From Minisyncoccota bacterium (GTDB lineage Bacteria; Patescibacteriota; Minisyncoccia; Minisyncoccales; CG1-02-41-26), in contig JAQURU010000012.1 in the NCBI GenBank assembly GCA_028715435.1, positions 1 through 14,816 of the forward strand: a DNA stretch of 14,816 bases. Reading direction: 5' to 3'. The position numbers and the translations under genes are program-made. The notes below the pieces were generated by a model, which saw only the letters and a program-made list of their open reading frames with translations, was not told the DNA's origin and made no database searches. Positions 1 to 5,391 of the stretch are shown here, piece after piece; the first letter of the stretch is position 1, and each line of letters begins with the position of its first letter.

Positions 1-129
1 GTGGTCGGTAATAGCCACACTGTCCATTCCTAATTCTTTAACATAATTTAAAAGATCGTCTATTTTTGGCAGACCATCTAAAAGAGAATAATGGGTATGA
101 ACGTGCAAATGGGTAAATTTTGAATTCAT
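1..129 (-). CDS. dnaE: DNA polymerase III alpha subunit, N-terminal fragment (PHP domain)
   Basis: Only the first 43 codons are inside the window; the gene continues past the left edge. The start is ATG at 129-127, and the translation contains the metal-binding HLHVHTHYSLLDG motif followed by AITDH, which is the opening of the PHP domain of the replicative polymerase DnaE. The PHP domain binds metal ions and in some bacteria has proofreading activity. The start codon overlaps the stop of the upstream beta-helix gene in an ATGA arrangement, so the two are probably translated from one mRNA. A stand-alone PHP phosphoesterase begins in a similar way, but the spacing of HVHTHYSLLDG and the following helix fits DnaE better. 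Confidence 0.85.
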   Translation of the reverse strand, partial: MNSKFTHLHVHTHYSLLDGLPKIDDLLNYVKELGMDSVAITDH

Positions 130-800
130 TGGATTATTTCCTTGCTTTTAGTTCCCGCTAAATCAACGCCGGATTTAAAGTTAGCGTTTTTCATTATCAG
201 CCCTTCGCCAATTTGAGCAGATTGTAAATTCACTAAATTGGCCACATAAGCATTTAGCATATCTAAAGAACCTTCAATAAAGGCCTCTCTAGCATCAAAA
301 CCGCCTGTTATCAAGGCATCTCTCATATAAATGTCGCCTTTAACAATTAAACCAACATGGTAAGCATCGTTTATTTTAGCTTTTCGTAAAATAACATCAT
401 CTCTAATTTGAGCTCGAGCTAGGCTTAAAAATCCAGAAATAACAGCTCTCTCAACGTTAACACAACCTCTCACGGTAGCTGAGATTAAATTGACAACCCC
501 ACTTATTTTTGCGTCAATTAATATTAAATCACCATCAATGGCGGTTGAACCAGCAAAAAACGATTCTTTAACTGTGGCTCCAGACAAATCAACTGTGCCT
601 CCTATAACCGCGCTTTCAAAAGAAATAACATGCAAAACAACTGCGTTTTTTAAATTTATACCTTTATCTATTTTTCTTCTCTGTAAAATTAAAGAAGAAA
701 TAATCTTGCCTTCAAAATTAACATCGCGCCTTTGTAGTTCGGCTTTGCGTATTTCTTCTTCAACATCTGTTTGATTTAGAACATTTTTTTCAATATTCAT
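126..800 (-). CDS. pentapeptide-like right-handed beta-helix protein, function unknown
   Basis: This 224-residue protein is made of imperfect repeats of roughly 18-20 residues with the pattern hydrophobic-x-L-x-x-A-x-I-x-G (for example VNLISATVRG, LSLARAQIRD, LDMLNAYVAN). Such spacing is typical of pentapeptide-repeat or related right-handed beta-helices. There is no signal peptide or membrane helix, so it is probably cytoplasmic. The first ~45 residues are charged and helical. The start was placed at ATG 800-798 because a TTGGCA-N17-TATAAT promoter lies just upstream and puts transcription initiation near 812. ATG at 827-825 is possible only for a longer transcript, and the open frame further upstream runs through rnhB in antisense. 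The stop overlaps the dnaE start, suggesting an operon. No specific function can be assigned. Confidence 0.72.
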   Translation of the reverse strand: MNIEKNVLNQTDVEEEIRKAELQRRDVNFEGKIISSLILQRRKIDKGINLKNAVVLHVISFESAVIGGTVDLSGATVKESFFAGSTAIDGDLILIDAKISGVVNLISATVRGCVNVERAVISGFLSLARAQIRDDVILRKAKINDAYHVGLIVKGDIYMRDALITGGFDAREAFIEGSLDMLNAYVANLVNLQSAQIGEGLIMKNANFKSGVDLAGTKSKEIIQ

Positions 801-818
801 ATCTGTTAAGATTAGATT

Positions 819-847
819 ATTATACATCTTATTATTTTGTATGCCAA
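819..847 (-). promoter_or_regulatory. sigma-70-type promoter for the beta-helix gene and dnaE
   Basis: On the minus strand, TTGGCA (847-842, five of six consensus bases) is followed after 17 bases by a perfect TATAAT (824-819). Initiation would fall near 812, about a dozen bases before the ATG at 800, giving a nearly leaderless mRNA. The -35 box lies on the first codons of the divergent rnhB gene, so the two units overlap head to head. Confidence 0.65.
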
Positions 848-1458
848 ATAGAAGTGAGAAAATAATTTTCGGAGTGGACGAAGTCGGCCGAGGACCATTA
901 GCTGGCCCAGTGATTGCCTGTGCAATCACTGGGCCAGCAATTTCTAATTTCAAATTTCTAATTTCTAAACAAACTAAAAATCCAAAATTCAAAGATTCTA
1001 AAAAGCTCACTGCAAAGCAAAGAGAAACAATCTATAATTTTTTAAAAGAAAGTCCTAAGGTTGTTTGGGGAATTGGGAAAGTTAGCGAGAAGATTATTGA
1101 TAAGATAAATATTTTTCAAGCCACAAAATTGGCAATGGTAAAAGCTGTTTTGACTTTGGAAAAGAAAATTGGCCAGCAAGCAGCAATGCTTTTAATTGAT
1201 GGCAATTTTAGAATTGATATTGAAAGAAACCAGCAAAGTATTATAAAAGGGGATGAAACAATTTTTTTAATTTCCTTGGCCTCTATTGTAGCCAAAGTGG
1301 AACGGGACAATTTAATGATAAAGCTGCACAAAAAATATCCTCGATATGGCTTTCATCAGCACAAGGGCTATGGCACGAAATACCACATTGATGCTTTAAC
1401 AAAATTCGGCCCCTGTAAAATCCATAGAACAAGCTTTAAACCAATTAACAAAATATAA
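841..1458 (+). CDS. rnhB: ribonuclease HII
   Basis: RNase HII cuts the RNA strand of RNA-DNA hybrids and removes single ribonucleotides from DNA. The 205-residue protein has the family signatures VDEVGRGPLAGP (D13, E14), DSKKL (52-56), LLIDGN (D120), SIVAKVERD (D156) and YGFHQHKGYGTKYH (169-182), so all four acidic catalytic residues are present. Residues about 28-48 form an AT-coded, Lys/Asn/Phe-rich stretch roughly ten residues longer than the usual loop between GPLAGPV and DSKKL. Its DNA begins with a perfect 17-bp inverted repeat (901-917 and 922-938). The insertion keeps the frame, so the enzyme should be functional. ATG at 841 gives the expected length; there is no SD. Confidence 0.95.
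   Translation: MPNRSEKIIFGVDEVGRGPLAGPVIACAITGPAISNFKFLISKQTKNPKFKDSKKLTAKQRETIYNFLKESPKVVWGIGKVSEKIIDKINIFQATKLAMVKAVLTLEKKIGQQAAMLLIDGNFRIDIERNQQSIIKGDETIFLISLASIVAKVERDNLMIKLHKKYPRYGFHQHKGYGTKYHIDALTKFGPCKIHRTSFKPINKI
901..985 (+). repeat. palindromic AT-rich element inserted in rnhB
   Basis: Arms of 17 bp pair perfectly (901-917 with 922-938) around a 4-base CTGT loop. An AT-rich run built from repeated TTTCTAA and TTTCAAA words and an AAATTC-rich tail follows, up to about 985. The left arm encodes the conserved AGPVIA residues of RNase HII; the right arm is its inverted copy and encodes AITGPA. It resembles the elements in trmD (9598-9665) and at 11085-11176. The right boundary is approximate. 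Confidence 0.7.
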
Positions 1459-1464
1459 AACAAA

Positions 1465-1575
1465 GCCCCATAGATATAAGGTTTGTGCACATGGTGCTAT
1501 CCACCTAGGCATGGGGCATTGACTTCGCCTTTTAACGGCTTTATCGCAGCCGAGGCGGAAGACACCTCTTTTTTA
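1465..1575 (+). ncRNA. structured RNA upstream of rpmF, family unresolved (ncRNA or leader)
   Basis: The 210 bases between rnhB and rpmF hold dense pairing. GCCCCAT (1465-1471) pairs with ATGGGGC (1511-1517) and encloses AGGT/ACCT and GCAC/GTGC stems. A second hairpin pairs CTTCGCCT (1523-1530) with AGGCGGAAG (1553-1561) around CGGCT/AGCCG (1536-1540 with 1548-1552). The 3' part of that hairpin can instead form GAGG/CCTC (1552-1555 with 1564-1567), followed by six T residues, a weak intrinsic terminator. The two folds exclude each other, which suits either a ~110-nt ncRNA or an attenuating leader for the rpmF operon. A 6S-type RNA was considered, but the expected closing stem between both ends is not evident. 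Confidence 0.5.
1552..1574 (+). terminator. putative attenuator/terminator before rpmF
   Basis: GAGG (1552-1555) and CCTC (1564-1567) form a short stem followed by TTTTTT. The left arm also belongs to the stronger hairpin with 1523-1540, so formation is conditional. The stem is short; confidence is limited. Confidence 0.35.
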
Positions 1576-1668
1576 GCATGACCTTCTTAGAAGTCAAGCA
1601 TTACTATTGCCAAAAAAGGTTTTTTTTGGTATTCTTAAAAAACGTTTTGAATTTTAGTGATTATTGAT

Positions 1669-1968
1669 ATGAGCGTTCCCAAAAGAAAGAAAACTAAATC
1701 GTCAGTAAAACAGCGCAGAATGCACCAGTTTTTGGTTGAGCCAGTTTTAACACCTTGCCCAAAATGCAATAAACCAAGAAAGTTGCACAGTGTTTGCCCT
1801 AACTGCGGTTTTTATAAAGGCAAAGAAGTTATTAATGTTTTAGCCAAATTAGAAAAGAAAGAAAGAAAGTTGCGGGAAAAGGATATAAAGGAAACCGAGA
1901 AAGACCAAAAAGGGGAAAAGCAGGAAAAGACTTTAACCTTAGAAGAGCTTAGCAAAAAGAAATTTTAA
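1669..1968 (+). CDS. rpmF: 50S ribosomal protein L32 with C-terminal extension
   Basis: L32 is a small zinc-ribbon protein of the large ribosomal subunit. The N-terminus MSVPKRKKTKS and two CxxC knuckles (C30/C33 and C43/C46) identify it. L32 is usually near 60 residues; this one is 99 because of a Lys/Glu-rich tail (about 60-99) that looks helical or disordered. The start at 1669 matches the conserved N-terminus; a GTG four codons upstream is open but adds residues the family lacks. nusB begins three bases after the stop, indicating an operon rpmF-nusB-rnc-rpsP. There is no SD. Confidence 0.93.
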   Translation: MSVPKRKKTKSSVKQRRMHQFLVEPVLTPCPKCNKPRKLHSVCPNCGFYKGKEVINVLAKLEKKERKLREKDIKETEKDQKGEKQEKTLTLEELSKKKF

Positions 1969-1971
1969 ACT

Positions 1972-2430
1972 ATGGCCTCACGTCATATTGCTCGTTCAAT
2001 AGTTTTACAATCATTATACGAGTGGGATTTTTACCAGAAAGATTTTGATTTGTTTGGCTGTTTGGAAAAAAATATTGAAAAATTCGGGGGTGGTTTTGAT
2101 GAGCAGGATTTTGCCCGTTCAATTGCTAAAGGTGTTGTTGATAATTTAGAGCACTTGGATAAAATTATAGCTTCTTCAGCTGCTGAAAGGCCAATTGATC
2201 AGCTAAGTATTATTGACCGCAATGTTTTGCGCATTGGATTGTTCGAGCTTTTGTACGAGGATACAACCCAGGTTCCTCCTAAGGTAGCAATAAATGAAGC
2301 CATTGAATTAGCCAAAAGTTTTGGCGGGCCAAGTTCTGGTAAGTTTGTTAAGGGAGTGTTGGGTGCTGTTTATAATGAAATGCCCCATGAGGAAGATAAT
2401 GTAAAAGAGGAGAAAGAAGCGGCCCAATAA
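1972..2430 (+). CDS. nusB: transcription antitermination factor NusB
   Basis: NusB binds boxA RNA with S10 (NusE) and supports processive transcription of rRNA operons. The 152-residue protein starts MASRHIARSIVLQSLYEWDF and carries the characteristic IIDRNVLRIGLFELLY (about 82-97), PKVAINEAIELAKSFG and KFVKGVLGAVYN segments of the all-helical NusB fold. It starts three bases after rpmF and ends three bases before rnc, so it is almost certainly cotranscribed. There is no SD before the ATG; translation may depend on coupling. The last ~14 residues are acidic and not part of the conserved fold. Confidence 0.95.
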   Translation: MASRHIARSIVLQSLYEWDFYQKDFDLFGCLEKNIEKFGGGFDEQDFARSIAKGVVDNLEHLDKIIASSAAERPIDQLSIIDRNVLRIGLFELLYEDTTQVPPKVAINEAIELAKSFGGPSSGKFVKGVLGAVYNEMPHEEDNVKEEKEAAQ

Positions 2431-2433
2431 TTT

Positions 2434-3126
2434 ATGCAAATTGATTTTTCGCAATTAGAAAAAAAGTTAGATACTGAATTTAATGATAAAGCTTTGCTAG
2501 AGCAGGCGTTTTGCCACAGGTCTTACCTAAACGAAAATCCTGGCTTTCATTCCGACCATAATGAACGCTTGGAATTTTTAGGTGATGCGGTTTTAGAGCT
2601 AGTGGTAACCGAACATTTATTTCAAAACTATGATAATCCAGAAGGGGAGATGACTAACTGGCGGGCAGCTTTAGTAAATGCCATCACACTATCTACTATT
2701 GCGCAGGATTTGGGGTTTGGGGATTATTTGCTTTTATCCAAAGGCGAAGCTAAAGACACGGGCAAGGCCAGGCAATATATTTTAGCCAACACAATAGAAG
2801 CCTTTTTAGGGGCTTTATACCTTGACCAGGGCTATGAAAAGTGTAAAGTGTTTATCGGGGCCCATATTATTAAAGAATTGCCCCATATTTTAAAAGAGGG
2901 CTTGCACAGAGACAGCAAGTCATATTTCCAGGAAATGGCGCAAGAAAAAGTGAGAATAACTCCAACCTATAAAGTAATCAAGGATTGGGGCCCAGACCAT
3001 GCTAAAAGTTTTGTGGTGGGGGTCTTCTTAGACAAAGAAATGGTGGCTGAAGGCGAGGGCTCTTCCAAGCAAGAAGCCGAGGAAGCAGCTGCCCATAATG
3101 GTTTAATAGCCAAAAATTGGCAGTAA
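2434..3126 (+). CDS. rnc: ribonuclease III
   Basis: RNase III cleaves double-stranded RNA and processes rRNA precursors. The 230-residue protein has an N-terminal nuclease domain with the signature ERLEFLGDAVLEL (E44, D51), a second metal site in ANTIEAFLGALYLDQG (N119, E122), and a C-terminal double-stranded RNA-binding domain (about 160-228, ending KQEAEEAAAHNGL). The residue usually Asp in the ADTFEA motif (D114 in the E. coli enzyme) is Asn119 here. Whether this lowers activity or is normal for the lineage cannot be decided from one sequence. The gene is tightly packed between nusB and rpsP. Confidence 0.95.
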   Translation: MQIDFSQLEKKLDTEFNDKALLEQAFCHRSYLNENPGFHSDHNERLEFLGDAVLELVVTEHLFQNYDNPEGEMTNWRAALVNAITLSTIAQDLGFGDYLLLSKGEAKDTGKARQYILANTIEAFLGALYLDQGYEKCKVFIGAHIIKELPHILKEGLHRDSKSYFQEMAQEKVRITPTYKVIKDWGPDHAKSFVVGVFLDKEMVAEGEGSSKQEAEEAAAHNGLIAKNWQ

Positions 3127-3139
3127 TATCAATATATTT

Positions 3140-3604
3140 ATGTTAACTATAAGATATTTAAGAACAGGCAAAAAAAACCAGCCGTTTTATCGGGTGGTTG
3201 TAACTGATAAAAAGAATCCGCCTCGGGGGGGTCGGTTTTTGGAAATTCTCGGATTTATTAATCCTTTTACTAAAGAAAAGCAATTGAATGCAGATAGAAT
3301 TAAGTATTGGCTTTCAGTTGGAGCAAAAACTTCAGACACAGTGCATAATTTATTGGTGCAAGAAAAAGTGATTGAGGGCGTTAAAATTAATGTGCGCAAG
3401 AAGCCTAAGAAAAAAGCTGTGGAAGCCAAAGCCAAAACAGAAGCCACTCAAGCGGAGACGGCCAAGCCAGTCGAGAAAGCTTCAGCCACAGAAGAAAAAG
3501 CTCCAGCCATTGAATCAAAACCAGCCGAGGAGGCGCCAAGCGAAACTCCTGTGGCTGAGGCCACTCCCGAGCCAGAGGTTTCTACCGAGGTTGAAACTAA
3601 ATAA
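3140..3604 (+). CDS. rpsP: 30S ribosomal protein S16 with long C-terminal tail
   Basis: S16 is a small-subunit protein needed for 30S assembly. Residues 1-85 match the family (MLTIRYLRTGKKNQPFYRVVV, then FLEILGFINPF and RIKYWLSVGAKTSDTVHNLL). S16 is usually 80-90 residues; here residues about 86-154 form a low-complexity Lys/Ala/Glu/Pro tail, first basic (KKPKKKAVEAKAK) and then acidic, probably disordered and exposed on the ribosome. In many bacteria khpA, rimM and trmD follow rpsP; here an island of about 5 kb intervenes. A strong terminator follows directly. Confidence 0.95.
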   Translation: MLTIRYLRTGKKNQPFYRVVVTDKKNPPRGGRFLEILGFINPFTKEKQLNADRIKYWLSVGAKTSDTVHNLLVQEKVIEGVKINVRKKPKKKAVEAKAKTEATQAETAKPVEKASATEEKAPAIESKPAEEAPSETPVAEATPEPEVSTEVETK

Positions 3605-3620
3605 TTTTTCAATAAAAACT

Positions 3621-3656
3621 CCTCCACTCCGCCAGTTGACGGAGTGGAGGGATTTT
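3621..3656. terminator. bidirectional intrinsic terminator
   Basis: A perfect 11-bp GC-rich stem (3621-3631 with 3640-3650) with an 8-base loop is followed by GATTTT on the plus strand and by AGTTTTTATT on the minus strand. It ends the rpmF-rpsP operon and the convergent coiled-coil gene. Confidence 0.9.
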
Positions 3657-3667
3657 GTTTCTTAATA

Positions 3668-4096
3668 TTATTTTTTGTTTTCTAAATCAGCAACGCGGCT
3701 TTCTAAAAAAGTGAATTCTTCTCGAGAAACTTTTTGCGATAACTCCGCTTTAATAAACCCAACATCGGTTTTTACGATTTTCATATCTTTTTCTAACCCG
3801 TCAAACCTTGTCTCTAACCCGTCAACCTTGTCTTCTACGCCAACTAACCGCACATCAATTTCCTCTACCTTATCTTTTATACCAGTAATGTCTTTTTGTA
3901 TAACGTTAATTTGGCGTGTGTTGGTTATAACACCTTCTGCAACCTGATGGATTTCCTGTTGCAATGATTCAGCAACAACATCAAAATGCCGCCTGGTTTC
4001 AATAGACTTTTCCTCAACGTATTCTTTGGTTTCTTCAAATCTTTTATCCACATGCTCAATAACTTCTCCAAGTAATTGTTTGGTATCTTCATCCAT
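3668..4096 (-). CDS. coiled-coil protein of unknown function
   Basis: The 142-residue protein is almost entirely heptad-patterned helix, highly charged, without Cys, Pro, signal peptide or membrane segment. Residues about 70-110 contain tandem heptad/undecad units (VEEIDVRLVGVEDKVDGLE, then ETRFDGLEKDM), a style common in small CPR coiled-coil proteins. ATG 4096-4094 (MDEDTKQLLGE) was chosen because a TTGACA-N18-TACAAT promoter ends 15 bases upstream of it; the open frame extends to 4150 but that start lies upstream of the promoter. The likely state is an elongated cytoplasmic oligomer. The function is unknown. Confidence 0.7.
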   Translation of the reverse strand: MDEDTKQLLGEVIEHVDKRFEETKEYVEEKSIETRRHFDVVAESLQQEIHQVAEGVITNTRQINVIQKDITGIKDKVEEIDVRLVGVEDKVDGLETRFDGLEKDMKIVKTDVGFIKAELSQKVSREEFTFLESRVADLENKK

Positions 4097-4111
4097 GTTT
4101 TTTGTATTCTT

Positions 4112-4141
4112 ATTGTATATTTTTAAAGAAGTGCCTGTCAA
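4112..4141 (-). promoter_or_regulatory. promoter of the coiled-coil gene
   Basis: Minus-strand TTGACA (4141-4136) and TACAAT (4117-4112) are 18 bases apart. Initiation near 4105 would leave a leader of only about 8-10 bases before the ATG at 4096. It lies back to back with the plus-strand promoter at 4144-4172. Confidence 0.7.
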
Positions 4142-4143
4142 CC

Positions 4144-4172
4144 TTGACATATTTAATTTGCTATGCTATAAT
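4144..4172 (+). promoter_or_regulatory. perfect consensus promoter P1
   Basis: TTGACA (4144-4149), 17 bases, TATAAT (4167-4172), with TGC just before the -10 (extended -10). All twelve hexamer bases match consensus. It is divergent from the coiled-coil gene promoter and shares the sequence GCTATGCTATAATATA closely with P2 90 bases downstream. An 11-bp inverted repeat (4192-4202 with 4224-4234) lies between P1 and P2, its right arm touching the P2 -35. Confidence 0.8.
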
Positions 4173-4232
4173 ATAAATATTAGTAAGAATAAAGGGTTTT
4201 TAGAGATTTTTATAAAAAAGTGTTAAAAACCC

Positions 4233-4270
4233 TTGACAATCAAACAGCTATATGCTATAATATAGCTGTT
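4233..4270 (+). promoter_or_regulatory. perfect consensus promoter P2 with overlapping operator-like dyad
   Basis: TTGACA (4233-4238), 17 bases, TATAAT (4256-4261), again with TGC before the -10. A perfect 10-bp dyad, AACAGCTATA (4243-4252) and TATAGCTGTT (4261-4270), spans the -10 and the expected start near 4268. The symmetry and position fit a site for a dimeric repressor, which is inference; the arms could also begin the RNA structure. Confidence 0.75.
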
Positions 4271-4475
4271 AAAGTAAATAGGCAAGAGGAATGGAATTCC
4301 AAGGGTATAAAACTCGATGAGACAACCTTGCGATTTCCACTCCTCTTGCCCTCAATTTAAAACTGAATAAAACTTTGGTTCTGAGGAGATGCCAAAGCCC
4401 TTAAATAAACAATTGATCGCCAAGAAAGGCGGCAATACGGGCTGGTTCTCTAAGAACCAGCCCGTATTGTTTTTA
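4268..4475 (+). ncRNA. candidate small RNA of about 210 nt
   Basis: This stretch runs from the P2 start to a strong terminator and has no convincing ORF. It opens with a 16-bp stem (4281-4296 with 4335-4350, one mismatch) enclosing CAAGG/CCTTG and CTC/GAG pairs. Next comes a CTTTGG/CCAAAG hairpin (4373-4378 with 4392-4397) whose loop exposes TGAGGAGATG, a small CGCC/GGCG hairpin, and the terminator. Its layout is that of an independently transcribed regulatory RNA. I do not recognise its family. A 36-codon frame from ATG 4390 overlaps the terminator and is probably spurious. Confidence 0.65.
4433..4474 (+). terminator. strong intrinsic terminator of the small RNA
   Basis: A perfect 17-bp stem (4433-4449 with 4453-4469), a 3-base CTA loop and a run of five T residues (4470-4474). 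Confidence 0.92.
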
Positions 4476-4641
4476 AGGCGCAGGAATGCAGAAAAGTGAT
4501 TTTCTTTATCCTTGTACTTTAAAAACCCGCTAAGGGGAAGTAGTGCGCCTCTTGGCGGTGGAAACCAGAAGTTCAGTTAATAACTGACAGTTCATAGTTA
4601 TTAGTAAATAGTTAATAGTAATTGAAATTCTGGTTCCCGCC
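4476..4641 (+). other. non-coding, hairpin-rich segment with a three-way junction and a repeat-filled stem-loop
   Basis: AGGCGCA (4476-4482) pairs with TGCGCCT (4544-4550). They enclose an AGAAAA/TTTTCT hairpin (4490-4505) and a TACTT/AAGTA plus CCC/GGG hairpin (4515-4542), so the segment could form a three-way junction. Directly after, GGCGG (4554-4558), AACCAGAA (4563-4570) and TTCA (4572-4575) pair with TGAA (4623-4626), TTCTGGTT (4628-4635) and CCGCC (4637-4641). The loop is filled with GTTAATA/GTTATTA-type AT repeats and looks like an insertion. No ORF is supported. Confidence 0.45.
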
Positions 4642-4666
4642 AATATTTATATTGTCGGAATCCTCC

Positions 4667-4776
4667 ATGACCCGATTTAAAGGGTATGTAGGTCGCACAT
4701 TTGCCTTTAGATAAATTATTATCTATAAGGTAATTTGTTCTTATTCTCTCGCATAGCGACCGGCGGAGAACGGAGG
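4667..4776 (+). promoter_or_regulatory. pseudoknot leader RNA, copy 1
   Basis: In order: an ACCC/GGGT hairpin (4670-4673 with 4682-4685); strand GGTCGC (4691-4696); an AGATAA/TTATCT hairpin (4709-4724); and a GTTCT/AGAAC hairpin (4737-4741 with 4767-4771). The loop of the last hairpin contains GCGACC (4756-4761), complementary to the earlier strand. The SD GGAGG (4772-4776) abuts the last stem. Copies at 5293-5385 and 7737-7849 share the plan with different stem sequences. A riboswitch-like or protein-sensing leader is inferred. Confidence 0.6.
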
Positions 4777-4782
4777 AATGAA

Positions 4783-5175
4783 ATGAAAAAGGTAAAAAAA
4801 ATCCAGGTGGAACGCCTGGAGGTGTCGTGGGGAAAAAATAATAACCTGAAAATTTCGCGCAACGAAAACGGCGAAATTTTTGGAATTAAGTGTAAGGTGG
4901 TCGAAGGCCACTTTACGCAAAAGGGGATTCTAACTTTAGCCCAGGCACTTGCTGTGCTAAAGAGAATTCCGAAGGATGCGCAGATATCCGTGGATGTTCG
5001 CGGAATCTGCAACAAGACCTTCCTTTTCGATTTAATACAGAATTTTGATTTTGGTGGTAATCAAGAGGAAGAGTCTGGTTATCGGTATTGCTGCTCCCAA
5101 TGTGGAGCAGAAATGGATGAGGACGGATGGGTGGGCATCTGTCGAAAATGCTCTTACGAACGTGAGAGCGAATAG
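4783..5175 (+). CDS. small zinc-ribbon protein, function unknown
   Basis: The 130-residue protein has a basic N-terminus (MKKVKKIQVERLEV), a central mixed alpha/beta part with segment GILTLAQALAVLKRIPKDAQISV (described as residues 48-70), and a C-terminal knuckle pair C104-x2-C107 and C120-x2-C123, a probable zinc ribbon. No signal peptide or membrane helix is seen. ATG 4783 was chosen because GGAGG at 4772-4776 sits six bases upstream; the open frame extends to 4735 without an SD. It is the first gene of the island and follows pseudoknot leader copy 1. I do not recognise the family; nucleic acid or protein binding through the ribbon is plausible but unproven. Confidence 0.75.
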   Translation: MKKVKKIQVERLEVSWGKNNNLKISRNENGEIFGIKCKVVEGHFTQKGILTLAQALAVLKRIPKDAQISVDVRGICNKTFLFDLIQNFDFGGNQEEESGYRYCCSQCGAEMDEDGWVGICRKCSYERESE

Positions 5176-5184
5176 GAGGTGCAT

Positions 5185-5217
5185 ATGAGGACGAAAAGCA
5201 AGCACACTGCTGATTAG
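5185..5217 (+). CDS. possible 10-residue microprotein or leader peptide
   Basis: A perfect AGGAGGTG (5174-5181) overlaps the stop of the preceding gene and sits five bases from ATG 5185, opening a ten-codon frame (MRTKSKHTAD, stop TAG). A long AT-rich hairpin follows. The SD is as good as that of any gene in the island, yet the product is tiny. It may be a leader peptide, a remnant of a truncated gene or a chance frame. Confidence 0.35.
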   Translation: MRTKSKHTAD

Positions 5218-5225
5218 TCCTCGAA

Positions 5226-5265
5226 TTTTCTTAGCACATTTTATGAAGTGCGTTAAGAAAATTGA
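5226..5265 (+). terminator. AT-rich hairpin, possible terminator
   Basis: AATTTTCTTA and TAAGAAAATT form a 10-bp stem extended by GCAC/GTGC after a bulge. There is no clean T-run after it, so it may be a processing or stability hairpin instead of a terminator. Confidence 0.4.
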
Positions 5266-5292
5266 AAGAAATTTGGTTTAGATTTCTCCTTT

Positions 5293-5385
5293 GACCCGAT
5301 TGAAAGGGTGTTAGGCCGTAAAATCGCTATCTTCGGTTAAAGATAGGATTCAAAAATTGCTTCTTCACGGTCGGGAAGCAGGAGG
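5293..5385 (+). promoter_or_regulatory. pseudoknot leader RNA, copy 2
   Basis: GACCCGATTGAAAGGG nearly repeats copy 1 (GACCCGATTTAAAGGG) and forms the ACCC/GGGT hairpin. Strand GGCCG (5314-5318) pairs with CGGTC (5368-5372). The latter lies in the loop of a GCTTC/GAAGC hairpin (5359-5363 with 5375-5379), and GGAGG follows at 5381. A CTATCTT/AAGATAG hairpin (5327-5346) lies between. Relative to copy 1, a T-A pair of the pseudoknot is replaced by C-G, and the 5-bp hairpin keeps pairing with a different sequence. Confidence 0.6.
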
Positions 5386-5391
5386 AGAAAA

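Noticed and set aside
490..774. 94-codon plus-strand ORF
   Set aside because: Shadow of the beta-helix gene, no SD, composition typical of antisense frames.
801..1010. Upstream extension of the beta-helix gene on the minus strand (294 residues)
   Set aside because: It runs antisense through the start of rnhB and the palindrome, and lies upstream of the predicted promoter; the added residues show no repeat pattern.
1465..1640. Assignment as tmRNA, SRP RNA or RNase P RNA
   Set aside because: No tRNA-like ends, no GGAAGCA-type SRP loop and none of the conserved RNase P core words were found.
3372..3665. 97-codon ORF overlapping rpsP
   Set aside because: Shifted frame of the Lys/Glu/Pro-rich S16 tail that runs into the terminator; Arg/Gln/Pro-rich translation is an artefact.
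4390..4500. 36-codon frame starting MPKPLNKQLIAKKGG
   Set aside because: Overlaps the strong terminator hairpin; the AGGAG is directly against the ATG, too close for use.
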